Shown here: positions 24,612-32,114 of the stretch, piece by piece | How positions within the stretch are numbered: position 1 is the stretch's first letter | Layout: each line of letters opens with the position of its first letter | Source of the DNA: Xanthobacteraceae bacterium | GTDB taxonomy: Bacteria > Pseudomonadota > Alphaproteobacteria > Rhizobiales > Xanthobacteraceae | Assembly: GCA_019746355.1 (NCBI GenBank) | Contig: JAIESC010000033.1 | Span: forward strand, 1 to 48,942 | Reading direction: 5' to 3' | DNA length: 48,942 nucleotides | The notes under the pieces: generated by a model | The model's input: the letters and a program-made list of their open reading frames with translations, nothing else | What the model was told of the DNA's origin: nothing | Database searches by the model: none | Made by a program: the position numbers and the translations under genes

Positions 24612-24956
24612 ATGGATCTGCACAAGATCGACTGGGAGAACATCCCGTGGGAGCCGGTGCGCGAGGGCATCACCCGCAAGGCGTTCTCCGGCAACGGCGC
24701 GACGCTGGCGCTGCACAAGCTGATGCCCAAGCACGAGCCGAAGCCGCACAAGCATGAATACGAGCAGCTCGTCTACATTCTCGCCGGCCGCATCCGCTTC
24801 CACGTCGGCGACGAAAGCGTGGTGCTGGGTCCGGGCGGGCTGCTGCAGATTCCGCCGAATGTGATGCACTGGGGCGAGGTGGTCGGCGACGAGCCGGTGC
24901 TCAACCTCGATATCTTCACGCCGGTGCGCGAGGAGTACGCGCCGAAGCCGCGGTAG
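24612..24956 (+). CDS. Small cupin domain protein
   Basis: A 114-residue single-cupin protein. Cupin motif 1 is PKPHKHEYEQLVYILAG (two histidines and a glutamate as metal ligands) and motif 2 contains IPPNVMHWGEVV with the third histidine, so a metal site is likely. GGAGGA lies 6 bases before the ATG and only 13 bases separate it from the LivH stop, so it belongs to the operon. Such small cupins act as isomerases, dioxygenase-like enzymes or sensors; here a step in the breakdown of the imported compound is likely but unspecified. Confidence 0.85.
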   Translation: MDLHKIDWENIPWEPVREGITRKAFSGNGATLALHKLMPKHEPKPHKHEYEQLVYILAGRIRFHVGDESVVLGPGGLLQIPPNVMHWGEVVGDEPVLNLDIFTPVREEYAPKPR

Positions 24957-24980
24957 CAGGCCGCTGAAAAAGCCCGCGCG

Positions 24981-25040
24981 GTCAATCCGGGGCGCGCCCG
25001 CCGGCGCGTGAACGCGCTTGGGGTGGCGTCCCGGAATGAC
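24981..25040. repeat. Class 1 palindromic repeat, short copy
   Basis: Outer arms GTCAATCCGGGG and GTCCCGGAATGAC remain, with the GCGCG hairpin between them; the inner stem of the full copy at 19926 is absent. It is preceded by GCTGAAAAAGCCCGCG, which also precedes the copies at 36961 and 38325, so the element extends further on that side. Confidence 0.75.
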
Positions 25041-25393
25041 CGCGGATGGCCGCCGTTGCCTCTTTCGCTTGCCGGCTGCGAGCTCATCCCGGTCGTCGAA
25101 GCTGCTGGCCGCTGCGCGATCGCCCGACGGATCATTGTCGGACGCGCCCGCATCATCCTTACGGGTGATGCGGGCGCGTTCGTTCCCTGCTGCAATTCCC
25201 TGCCTGAAAAATCCGACGCGAGGTCCGTGCCGCCGACAGGACCGGATGAACCGCGACCGGCGAAACGGCGACTGATCGTCTGACGATCGTTCCCACGCCG
25301 CCGTGATGCGAACAGGAAAACCGGACGCAAACAGCAGGACGTCTTTGAAAATGACTTTGGGCGCACGAAGGGGACGCAGAAAGGGAACTTCAG
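25041..25393. other. Gene-free stretch with hairpin and possible Ldt-tail remnant
   Basis: No convincing gene. A perfect 14-bp stem (25142-25155 with 25166-25179) closes a 10-base loop, without a U-tract. At 25055-25115 the minus strand can be read as P-A-A-S-T-T-G-M-S-S-Q-P-A, which resembles the C-terminus of the L,D-transpeptidase encoded at 26329, perhaps a duplicated fragment. Confidence 0.4.
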
Positions 25394-25783
25394 ATGCGCA
25401 GATCTGCATTTCTCATCGCTGCAATGACCGCGGTGCTGGTGACATTCGCGGAGACGCTGATCATTCCTGCCGCCGCGAAAGCGGTTACGCTTCGCGAGTG
25501 CTTGATGCGCAACAACTATTGCAGGAGCGGCTGCCGTCCATCGGACACCCGATGCATCGATAAATGTGATGTGGAGCACCTGGATTGCGTCGATGAAGCC
25601 AGCGACGTGTACGCGCGGCCCAAAAATCCCAAGGGCCGGCCAATCACCGGCGCCAGGCCGCAGGGCGTCATGCCGTCCGGAGGCCTCCTCGACACGACGC
25701 CGGGTTTCCACGGGCAGGGTCCGGCGGCCACCGGCGGAGCCGGGATCAACGCAAAGCCGGGCGCGCCGGCGCAAATCCGCTGA
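25394..25783 (+). CDS. Small Cys-rich secreted protein, paralogue 1
   Basis: A 129-residue hypothetical protein. Residues 1-29 form a signal peptide (MRRSAFLIAAMTAVLVTFAE... cleaved near AAAKA). The mature part has seven cysteines, six between residues about 36 and 65, spaced C-x6-C-x3-C-x6-C-x3-C-x6-C, then a Gly/Pro-rich tail ending GFHGQGP...GAPAQIR. The tail closely resembles that of the gene 56 bases downstream. I recognise no family. The cysteine spacing suggests a disulfide-bonded helical hairpin in the periplasm or outside the cell; function unknown. Confidence 0.65.
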   Translation: MRRSAFLIAAMTAVLVTFAETLIIPAAAKAVTLRECLMRNNYCRSGCRPSDTRCIDKCDVEHLDCVDEASDVYARPKNPKGRPITGARPQGVMPSGGLLDTTPGFHGQGPAATGGAGINAKPGAPAQIR

Positions 25784-25838
25784 GCGGATACAACTTGAGG
25801 GGCGGGTGGAACTCACTGCAATCAACAAGGAGCCTGCA

Positions 25839-26303
25839 ATGCGTAAAACGATCGCCTTCCTTCTCGCGACTGTTCTATTCGGTATCTTCGCTAAGGGGGC
25901 TTCTGCATTTCAGCTCAGCCAGCGTGTTACGGCCAACGAGCTGAAGAATGCATGCGGCAAGGCAGGAGGTGTCTTCTCTCAAGACCAGGGTGGCCATTCG
26001 TGCGCCAAACCATGCTCAGGTAGGATCTGCGTTGTCGCCTGCGACAACAAGAATGTCTGTGAGGGTGATTGCCCCAATTGTCCCAAGCCGGCGCGAACAC
26101 GAGCAGAGGTTGGAATCAGAGTGAGCGCGCAAGAGGTTTTGGGGAATTTAGGGATCAAGCCAGGCCGCAATTCGGTAGCGCCTGCGACCATGTCCGGCAG
26201 CATCCTCGACGGCTCCGGCGGCTTCACCGCGCAGGGCCCGTCGGGCGCAGGCGCGCCGGTGACGCCGCCGAGGCCCTCCGCGCCGCCGCCGCAAATCCGC
26301 TGA
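25839..26303 (+). CDS. Small Cys-rich secreted protein, paralogue 2
   Basis: A 154-residue hypothetical protein with a signal peptide (MRKTIAFLLATVLFGIFAKG, cleavage after ASA). A strong AAGGAG lies 7 bases before the ATG. The mature part has eight cysteines, in two clusters (CGKAGG...CAKPC...CVVAC and CEGDCPNC), and a tail GSILDGSGGFTAQGP...PPPQIR that parallels the tail of the preceding gene. It may be co-transcribed with paralogue 1. No known family recognised. It converges on the L,D-transpeptidase gene, 26 bases away. Cell-envelope location is inferred from the signal peptide. Confidence 0.65.
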   Translation: MRKTIAFLLATVLFGIFAKGASAFQLSQRVTANELKNACGKAGGVFSQDQGGHSCAKPCSGRICVVACDNKNVCEGDCPNCPKPARTRAEVGIRVSAQEVLGNLGIKPGRNSVAPATMSGSILDGSGGFTAQGPSGAGAPVTPPRPSAPPPQIR

Positions 26304-26328
26304 CGCGGATCGCCGCTGCAGCGCTGAC

Positions 26329-27135
26329 CTATCGCCGCGGCCGGCTGCCTGCCGGCTGCGGGCTCATCCCGGTTGTCCAATCCGCCGCCGACACGTCGGC
26401 CGCGGCCCGGCCGCCCGCGGCAAGCACCACGACCTTGGCGCCGAGCGGCGTGCGCTCGTAGAGATCGATGACGTCCTGGTTGAGCATGCGGATGCAGCCC
26501 GACGACACGCTCCGGCCGATCGTGTCCGGCTCGTTGGTGCCATGGATCCGGTAGAGCGTGTCCTTGTTGCCCTGCCAGAGATACAGGGCGCGGGCGCCGA
26601 GCGGATTGTCCGGACCGCCGGGCACGCCGAGTCCGCTCTGCAGCGTGCTGACCTGGCTCATGAGCTCGGGCTTGCGCTGGATCATTTCCCGGGGCGGGTA
26701 CCAGTCCGGCCATTCCCGCTTGGTGCGGACGTTCGCTGTGCCGGACCAGGTGAAGCCCTGCCGGCCGACGCCGATGCCGTAGCGGATCGCGCGCCCGCTT
26801 CCCTCCACGAAATAGAGGTAGTGATTTTGCGGATCGACGATGATGGTGCCCGGCGGTTCGGCCGACGGGTAGGACACCTCCCGGCGCATGTAGCGCGGAT
26901 CGATCGCGGCCGACGGGCGTTGGCCGAAGAACGTGAACGGCTCTCCGCCATAGCTGCCGGTGTATCGCTGCTCGACGGTCGCATCCCAGCCGCGCGGGCT
27001 GGATGGCTCCCGGGGCTGGGTCGGTTGCACCTGTACCGGTCGCTGGCAGAGCCAGAAGAACGGCCCGCAATCCTGTGCCGATGCGCTTGTCGCGCTCAGC
27101 ATGAGGCACACCACAATTGCTGGTAAGGTACGCAT
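26329..27135 (-). CDS. L,D-transpeptidase (YkuD domain)
   Basis: A 268-residue periplasmic enzyme with signal peptide (MRTLPAIVVCLMLSATSASA). The YkuD domain spans about 95-235, with the catalytic motif H198-G-T-N-E...S-S-G-C214-I-R-M, so the nucleophile cysteine and partner histidine are present. It would form 3-3 crosslinks in peptidoglycan or attach proteins to it. The stretch upstream (about 40-90) is Pro-rich, and after the domain comes an Ala-rich tail. Many paralogues of this enzyme occur in Hyphomicrobiales. Start supported by the signal peptide. Confidence 0.93.
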   Translation of the reverse strand: MRTLPAIVVCLMLSATSASAQDCGPFFWLCQRPVQVQPTQPREPSSPRGWDATVEQRYTGSYGGEPFTFFGQRPSAAIDPRYMRREVSYPSAEPPGTIIVDPQNHYLYFVEGSGRAIRYGIGVGRQGFTWSGTANVRTKREWPDWYPPREMIQRKPELMSQVSTLQSGLGVPGGPDNPLGARALYLWQGNKDTLYRIHGTNEPDTIGRSVSSGCIRMLNQDVIDLYERTPLGAKVVVLAAGGRAAADVSAADWTTGMSPQPAGSRPRR

Positions 27136-27401
27136 GGCCCAGCCTCCCTGCCTTCCTCAACATCCCGCGCAGCCTACAATGCGCAGCCTGGCCTGATGGA
27201 TCCATGACCTATGGTCGCACGGTGCCGGCCGCAAGTTCTCACGGTGACCTGCTACCGTTCCGGCCCTGTCGATTGTGTGTTCGGTAGCGGGATACTTCCC
27301 GCCGGGCTCGGGCTCGGGCGCGAGCTCGCGCCCAAGCTCGCGTTCAGGCGTCGGGCGAAGGGCGTGGCCCCCGGCCGTTCACCCGCTGATGCCGCGGCCG
27401 G
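27136..27401. other. Intergenic region with 18-bp palindrome
   Basis: Lies between the MocR-like gene and the L,D-transpeptidase gene, both on the minus strand. GGGCGCGAGCTCGCGCCC at 27316-27333 is a perfect palindrome that could end the MocR-like transcript, but there is no U-tract. Nothing else seen. Confidence 0.45.
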
Positions 27402-28778
27402 CTAGACGATGCGCGACCTGGCGGACGACGACTCCAGCGCCGCGACCAGAATCTGCAGCGCCCGGACCAGCTCGGCGCGGCTCCCGGCCGCCCCGAGCGA
27501 AACCCTGATCGCCTGCGGTTGTGCGTCCCCCACGCTGAAGGTTTCCGACGTCACGATGGCAAGCCCCTGCCGTTGCACATGCGATGCGAATTCCGACCTG
27601 GTCCAGTTGCGCGGCAGCGGGATCCAGATGTGATGGCCGTATGGATGCCGCCAATAGGCGTGGCGCGCCAGCACATCCGCCGCGAGCTTTTGCCTTGCGG
27701 CCGCTTCTTCCCGGATCGCGTTGATCATCGCCTCCGCGCTGCCGTCCTGCAGCCAGCGGGTGACCAGCGCGACCATCAGGAACACGGGAATCTGCACGCT
27801 CGCACGCAGCGCGTCGGCGACCGCTCCCGCCGCGCCGCGATCGGGCGCCAGCACGAACGACACCCGCAGTCCGGGCGCGATGCATTTCGAAACGCTGGCC
27901 GCAAGATAGGTTCGCTCCGGAATGAGCGAGGCCAGCGGCACCGACTTCGGAGCGAGCGCGCCATAGGCGTCGTCCTCCAGCAGCAGGACGTCCTGCTTGC
28001 GCAGCACCTCGGCGACCTCCTTGCGTCGCGCCGGCGGCATCGTCGCCGTGGTCGGATTGTGAATGGTCGGGATCAGGTAGACGGCCTTGGGCGAATGCTT
28101 GCGGCAGGCCGCCTTGAGCGCGTCGGGGAGAATGCCTTCCTTGTCGATCGGAACGCCCACCAGGCGCACGCCCGCATACGCCGCCGCGGCCTTGATGCCG
28201 GGATAAGTCATCGCCTCGGTCAGGATGGTGTCTCCGGGCGACGTCAGCGTCATCAGCAGGTTGAACAGCGCGTTCTGGGTGCCCGGGCAGATCACGATGC
28301 GATCGCCGCTCGCTCCGCTGATGCGGGTGCGAAGCCATGCTGCGGCGATGTCGCGTTCGGCATTGCTTCCGCCCGGCTCCCGGTAATTGAGATGCGCCGA
28401 AAACCCGGCCTCGCGCTGAATCGCGGCGATGCCGCGCGTGAGCCGTCCCTCGAGGTCTCCCTCCATCGGCTGCGGCGGCAGGATCATCGACAGGTCGAGC
28501 GGCGGTTGCGGCGCGATGCTGCGACGCCCCGGCGCCAGGCTTTCCGCAACGAACGTGCCCTGGCCGACCCGCGCTTCGGTCAGGCCGCGCCGCCGCGCTT
28601 CGCTGTACGCCCGCGTCACCGTCGTCAGGTCGACGTCGAGCGCTTTGGCGAGCGCGCGATGGGTCGGCAGCTGCTGGCCGCGGCGCAGCCGGCCGCTGGC
28701 GATGTCGGCGGTGAGCGCCTCGACGATGCGCTGATAGACCGGCCCGCCGCGATCGATGATTGTAGGGACCCAATCCAT
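27402..28778 (-). CDS. MocR-type PLP-dependent transcriptional regulator
   Basis: A 458-residue fusion: an N-terminal GntR winged helix (about 10-75; IVEALTADIASGRLRRGQQL, HTH ALAKALDVDLTTVTRAYSEA) joined to a fold type I aminotransferase domain (about 100-455). The PLP lysine is in SVSKCIAPGLR and the aspartate in LLLEDDAYG. I choose ATG 28778 (MDWVPTIIDRGG), the common family start; an ATG seven codons upstream (28799) lies among the operator repeats and has no ribosome binding site. MocR proteins control vitamin B6, ectoine, taurine or amino-acid genes and usually act on a divergent neighbour, here the DUF983 gene; the effector is unknown. Confidence 0.88.
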   Translation of the reverse strand: MDWVPTIIDRGGPVYQRIVEALTADIASGRLRRGQQLPTHRALAKALDVDLTTVTRAYSEARRRGLTEARVGQGTFVAESLAPGRRSIAPQPPLDLSMILPPQPMEGDLEGRLTRGIAAIQREAGFSAHLNYREPGGSNAERDIAAAWLRTRISGASGDRIVICPGTQNALFNLLMTLTSPGDTILTEAMTYPGIKAAAAYAGVRLVGVPIDKEGILPDALKAACRKHSPKAVYLIPTIHNPTTATMPPARRKEVAEVLRKQDVLLLEDDAYGALAPKSVPLASLIPERTYLAASVSKCIAPGLRVSFVLAPDRGAAGAVADALRASVQIPVFLMVALVTRWLQDGSAEAMINAIREEAAARQKLAADVLARHAYWRHPYGHHIWIPLPRNWTRSEFASHVQRQGLAIVTSETFSVGDAQPQAIRVSLGAAGSRAELVRALQILVAALESSSARSRIV

Positions 28779-28835
28779 ACAAAAGCCAGACGCCTCCATT
28801 GATTGTATGGATTACCACGCTATTGTATCCATACA
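28773..28835. promoter_or_regulatory. Direct-repeat operator set of the MocR-like regulator
   Basis: TTGTATGGAT (28803-28812) and TTGTATCCATACA (28823-28835) are direct repeats spaced exactly 20 bp; a reverse copy ATCCATACAA (28773-28782) overlaps the start codon of the regulator. The second repeat is itself palindromic (TGTAT-CC-ATACA). Direct repeats two helical turns apart are the usual MocR/PdxR binding pattern. Confidence 0.6.
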
Positions 28836-28865
28836 CTCGGTGCAAGGACCTTCGAGGGGCGTGCC

Positions 28866-29408
28866 ATGACGGTTGATCCTGCGTCGTCGCGTTCGCTGCC
28901 GGCGGACCTCTGGTCCGGCTTTCTCGGGCGCTGCCCGCATTGCCGGCGCGGCCGGATCTTCGGCCGGTTCCTCAAGGTCAACGACGCCTGCCCGCGCTGC
29001 GGCGAGGAGCTCCGTCACCATCGCGCCGATGATCTGCCCGCCTACCTCGTCATCGTCGTGGTCGGCCACATTGTCGTGCCGGCGACGCTCTACGTGGAAA
29101 CGCACTTTGCGCCGCCGTACTGGGTCCATGCGGCGCTTTGGTTGCCGCTCACGATCGGATTGACGCTCGGCCTCCTGCAGCCGGTCAAAGGCGCCGTCGT
29201 CGCCCTGCAGTGGCACATGGGGATGCACGGTTTCGCGGAGGCGAAAGCGGCCCGTCGGATCGGCGACGGCGCGATCGTCCGCCCCGGATCGGAAATTGAG
29301 CAGGGGCGGGAGATCGCCGGCATCCGGCCGGCGCTGGCCGAAGCTGCATCGAGCGACCCCGGCGCCCGGCATCGAAGACCTCATGAGCCGCTGGAGTGCT
29401 GCCGCTGA
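28866..29408 (+). CDS. DUF983 family membrane protein with extended C-terminus
   Basis: A 180-residue protein. A zinc-ribbon-like pair of CxxC motifs (CPHC near residue 24 and CPRC near 43) precedes two hydrophobic segments (YLVIVVVGHIVVPATLY and WLPLTIGLTLGLLQP), the DUF983 layout. Family members are usually about 130 residues and end soon after the ALQWHMGMHG motif; here about 55 further residues of low-complexity, Arg/Glu-rich sequence follow, possibly from a lost stop codon. It is divergent from the MocR-like regulator and shares its control region. Biochemical function unknown. Confidence 0.8.
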   Translation: MTVDPASSRSLPADLWSGFLGRCPHCRRGRIFGRFLKVNDACPRCGEELRHHRADDLPAYLVIVVVGHIVVPATLYVETHFAPPYWVHAALWLPLTIGLTLGLLQPVKGAVVALQWHMGMHGFAEAKAARRIGDGAIVRPGSEIEQGREIAGIRPALAEAASSDPGARHRRPHEPLECCR

Positions 29409-29610
29409 CAGTCAAAGCGGGCACCGTAACGTGAGTGCAAGCCATGGCGACAATGTCTTCCGCGACCGGCGCATCACCTGCTTCATCTACCGGCCGGCTC
29501 GCGGCAACGCCGATGCCGTTTCGCGGCAGAACCGCCGGCCAAGGTGTCCCGGCCTGTGGCCGCAAGCCGTTTGTCGGAGCCGGACGCGGATCGGCCGTCT
29601 GGCCCGTCGT
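29409..29610. other. Non-coding remnant upstream of AraC pseudogene
   Basis: Open frames exist on both strands but none shows family resemblance or a ribosome binding site. Probably decayed sequence linked to the pseudogene that follows. Confidence 0.4.
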
Positions 29611-29945
29611 CGATTTGCCACTGTCGAGATTTCCCCGGCGGCTGCCGTGCGGCGCCGGGCGGTCACGTGGCATGGCATGGCCGCGGAATCCGTGGAATGC
29701 ATCGATGCCCATGCCATCGCGTGCCACTTTCGCGCGCCGGTGCACCTGCTCGTCGCTTATGAGAAGGGCGAGCGGGCCGGCGGCGAGAGCTTCGTCGAAG
29801 GATTGCGCCCGTCGCGGCTTCGGAGCCTGGCCGGCAAGCTGATTTTCGTCCCCGCCGGTCACGGATGCCGCGAGCAGCATCAGCCGCGCCCGCCCGCCTG
29901 ACGTTTTTCTATTTCGACCCTGCGTGGATCGTCCTCGCTGATGGC
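29611..29945 (+). pseudogene. AraC-family regulator remnant, frameshifted and truncated
   Basis: One frame reads FATVEISPAAAVRRR, then WHGMAAESVE, FRAPVHLLVAYEKGERAGGE and KLIFVPAGHGCREQHQPR, the N-terminal effector-domain pattern of AraC-type regulators common in Bradyrhizobium relatives. It stops at 29899-29901. The next expected piece, RLTFFYFDPA, is present immediately but in a different frame (from about 29894), so a single-base change shifted the frame. After this the similarity ends and an interspersed repeat begins; the DNA-binding domain is gone. No clear start codon remains at the 5' side. Confidence 0.6.
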
Positions 29946-30003
29946 GCCCGACCGCAACGCGGCTGCTTTGCCGTCGCGCTGAGACCGCTCGCGCGATCTC
30001 GGG

Positions 30004-30120
30004 CGGTGCGCTCCCTCCCCCTGAACGGGCAGGGCAATCGCATTTGGTGCACCTCGGGTGCTGCGCTCCCTCCCCATAGCCCGTCGAAGACGGGCGTGAA
30101 CGCCCCTTCGCAAGGGCGAG
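30004..30120. repeat. Interspersed repeat with CTCCCTCCCC and CCCGTCGAAGACGGG motifs
   Basis: Contains TGCGCTCCCTCCCC twice (around 30008 and 30063) and the same 26 bases as 9172-9197 at 30074-30099, followed by an AAGGGCGAGGG arm. It replaces the 3' half of the AraC-type gene. Confidence 0.7.
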
Positions 30121-30127
30121 GGTCGGG

Positions 30128-30181
30128 GTGGGGGTCTGCGTCGGCGTGGGGGTCTGCGTCGGGGTGCGGGTCCGCGTCGAC
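30128..30181. repeat. Three tandem 18-bp repeats
   Basis: Units at 30128-30145, 30146-30163 and 30164-30181, each GTGGGGGTCTGCGTCGGC or a close variant. They directly follow the interspersed repeat and lie 73 bases from the 3' end of the GMC oxidoreductase gene. Confidence 0.8.
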
Positions 30182-30253
30182 GGCGCGTGTCAACGCCTGG
30201 ACAGCACTCGACCTGGTTCGTTCCTGGTCCGGTGAGCGTCTTAAATCCCGTGA

Positions 30254-31918
30254 CTACGCCGGCAGCGCCACCGCCGCCGGCGCAGCCTTGCCGCGGATCA
30301 TGTCCGAGCCCTTCTCCGCGATCACCATCGTCGCCGAATAGGTGTTGGCCGACGGCATGCTCGGCATCACCGACGCGTCGATCACCCGCAGGCTCTCGAG
30401 CCCGTGCACCTTGAGCGCGTCGCTCACCACGCTCGACTTGTCCGTCGCGGGCCCCATCCGGCAGGTGCCGATCAGGTGCCAGACCGTGCCGCCGTATTGC
30501 CGCGCCCATTGCAGGATCTCGTCGTCGGAGCGTATGCCGTCGCCGGGAAACGTCTCGCGCTCCACGAACCGCGCGAGCTGCGGCGTGCCCAAAAGCCGCC
30601 GCGCCAGCTTGATGCCGCCGACCATCGCCCGCTGGTCGGTCTCGTGCGTCAGGTAATTCGGCTGGATCGCCGGATCGACGAAGATGTCGGTCGACTTCGC
30701 CCGCACGTATCCGGTGCTCTCGGGCCGGTGCTGCCAGACGCCGCAGCTCATGCCCGGAAAATCGTCGAGCATGCCGATGAAGCCCTCCTTGTAGCTCGCC
30801 GGCGAGAACACGAGCTGCAGGTCGGCGCCGCTGATCGCCGGATCGGACTTCCAGAAGGCGTAGCAGAGCGAAGGGCTGACGCCGATCACGCTCGGCCGCC
30901 CGGTGAGCCAGCGCAGCACCTCCCTGACCAGCGCCGGGCCGCGGGTGATCTCGTTGATCGTCTTCGAATTCTTCGCCCGCGCCACGAGGCGCACCGAGCA
31001 ATGGTCGCGGAAGTTCTCGCCGACCGCCGGCAGGTCGTGCACCACCTCGACGCCGAGGCTCCGGAGCAGGTTGCCGGGGCCGACGCCGGAGAGCTGCAGC
31101 AGCCGCGGCGAATTGACCGTGCCGCCGCAGACGATCACCTCCCTGCGCGCCTTCACCTCGTGGACCGTGCGGCTCTTCTCGTCGACATAGCGCACGCCCG
31201 TGGCCTTCCGGCCTTCGAACACGACCCTGAACGCGCGCGCGTGCGTCCGAACGTCGATCCGCCCGGACTTCTTCTGCGCCGGCAGCAGATACATCCGGCC
31301 GGCGCTCCGCCGCAGCCCCTTGTGGATGCTGCGCTGCAGAGTGCCTGCGCCGGGCTGCGACGCGCCGTTGTAGTCGGCGTTGCGCGGGATGCCGAGGCCT
31401 TCGGCGCCGGCGAGGAACGCGTCGCAGATCTCGTGCGGCCAGTCGAGATCGGTCACCGGGATGTTGCCGTCGCGGCCGCGATAAAGGTCGTCGCCGCCGC
31501 CGATCCGCCGCTCGAACCGCTTGAAGTAGGGCAGCAGGTCGGCGTAGCCCCAGCCCGCATTGCCGCGCTGCGCCCAGCTGTTGAAGTCGTCGGCCTGGCC
31601 GCGGTTGATGATCATGCCGTTGATCGAGCTCGATCCGCCGACCGTGCGGCCGACCGGGATGATCACCGAGCGTCCGTTGACGTTCGGCGACGGCTCGGTC
31701 TTGAACTGCCACGTATAGGCTTCGTTGAACATGATCTTGATGAAGCCCGCCGGAATGTGGATGTACGGATGCCGGTCGGGTGGGCCGGACTCCAGCGCGC
31801 AGACGGTGATGCCGGGGTCTTCCGACAGGCGCGCGGCGACGATGGAGCCCGCGGCACCGGTGCCGACGACGATGTAGTCGAAGGTGGAGGTCGATTGGGG
31901 TTGTTGGTCGTGGGGCAT
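30254..31918 (-). CDS. GMC family oxidoreductase (choline-dehydrogenase-like)
   Basis: A 554-residue flavoprotein. The FAD-binding motif VVGTGAAGSIVAARLSE is at residues 17-33, the GMC signature 1 is GRTVGGSSSINGMI, and the C-terminal catalytic region has GTVWHLIGTCRMG (active-site histidine) followed by ANTYSATMVIAEKGSDMI. It should oxidise an alcohol to an aldehyde using FAD. The ATG at 31918 gives the normal N-terminus; the longer in-frame reading has no matching family residues. The neighbours, an AraC-type pseudogene and a tRNA-linked island, give no clue to the substrate. Confidence 0.92.
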   Translation of the reverse strand: MPHDQQPQSTSTFDYIVVGTGAAGSIVAARLSEDPGITVCALESGPPDRHPYIHIPAGFIKIMFNEAYTWQFKTEPSPNVNGRSVIIPVGRTVGGSSSINGMIINRGQADDFNSWAQRGNAGWGYADLLPYFKRFERRIGGGDDLYRGRDGNIPVTDLDWPHEICDAFLAGAEGLGIPRNADYNGASQPGAGTLQRSIHKGLRRSAGRMYLLPAQKKSGRIDVRTHARAFRVVFEGRKATGVRYVDEKSRTVHEVKARREVIVCGGTVNSPRLLQLSGVGPGNLLRSLGVEVVHDLPAVGENFRDHCSVRLVARAKNSKTINEITRGPALVREVLRWLTGRPSVIGVSPSLCYAFWKSDPAISGADLQLVFSPASYKEGFIGMLDDFPGMSCGVWQHRPESTGYVRAKSTDIFVDPAIQPNYLTHETDQRAMVGGIKLARRLLGTPQLARFVERETFPGDGIRSDDEILQWARQYGGTVWHLIGTCRMGPATDKSSVVSDALKVHGLESLRVIDASVMPSMPSANTYSATMVIAEKGSDMIRGKAAPAAVALPA

Positions 31919-32020
31919 CTTGGGAGACCGTTCCAGGCGTACTGAAAACCTGGCGCATGCGACGGATGCAAGTGATGTAGTTGGCTGCGCCCGTTGCCGA
32001 ATTCGATTGGACCATCCACC

Positions 32021-32056
32021 CAAAAAGGGCGCAATACGCTTCGCTATTGCGCCCTA
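32021..32056 (-). terminator. Hairpin with U-tract (minus strand)
   Basis: Arms AGGGCGCAATA (32026-32036) and TATTGCGCCCT (32045-32055) are perfect; on the minus strand the stem is followed by TTTTT. It is the only good terminator after the minus-strand methylase operon, though 560 bases away. The GCGCAATAGCGAAGCGTATT core is also a dispersed motif in related genomes as I recall. Confidence 0.65.
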
Positions 32057-32089
32057 CGGACTGCAGCATTGGCAACCTTGGTGGGCAAA

Positions 32090-32114
32090 GGTTCGATTCC
32101 GCCCCTGGGCACCA
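32090..32114 (+). other. tRNA-Phe 3'-end fragment, candidate attachment site (left)
   Basis: The 25 bases match the T-loop, acceptor strand and CCA of an alphaproteobacterial tRNA-Phe gene (GGTTCGATTCC, then GCCCCTGGGCACCA). The preceding bases do not complete a cloverleaf, so this is a fragment, not a tRNA gene. The core TCCGCCCCTGGGCAC recurs in the same orientation at 35788-35802. Such 3' ends are typical integrase attachment sites. Confidence 0.65.
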
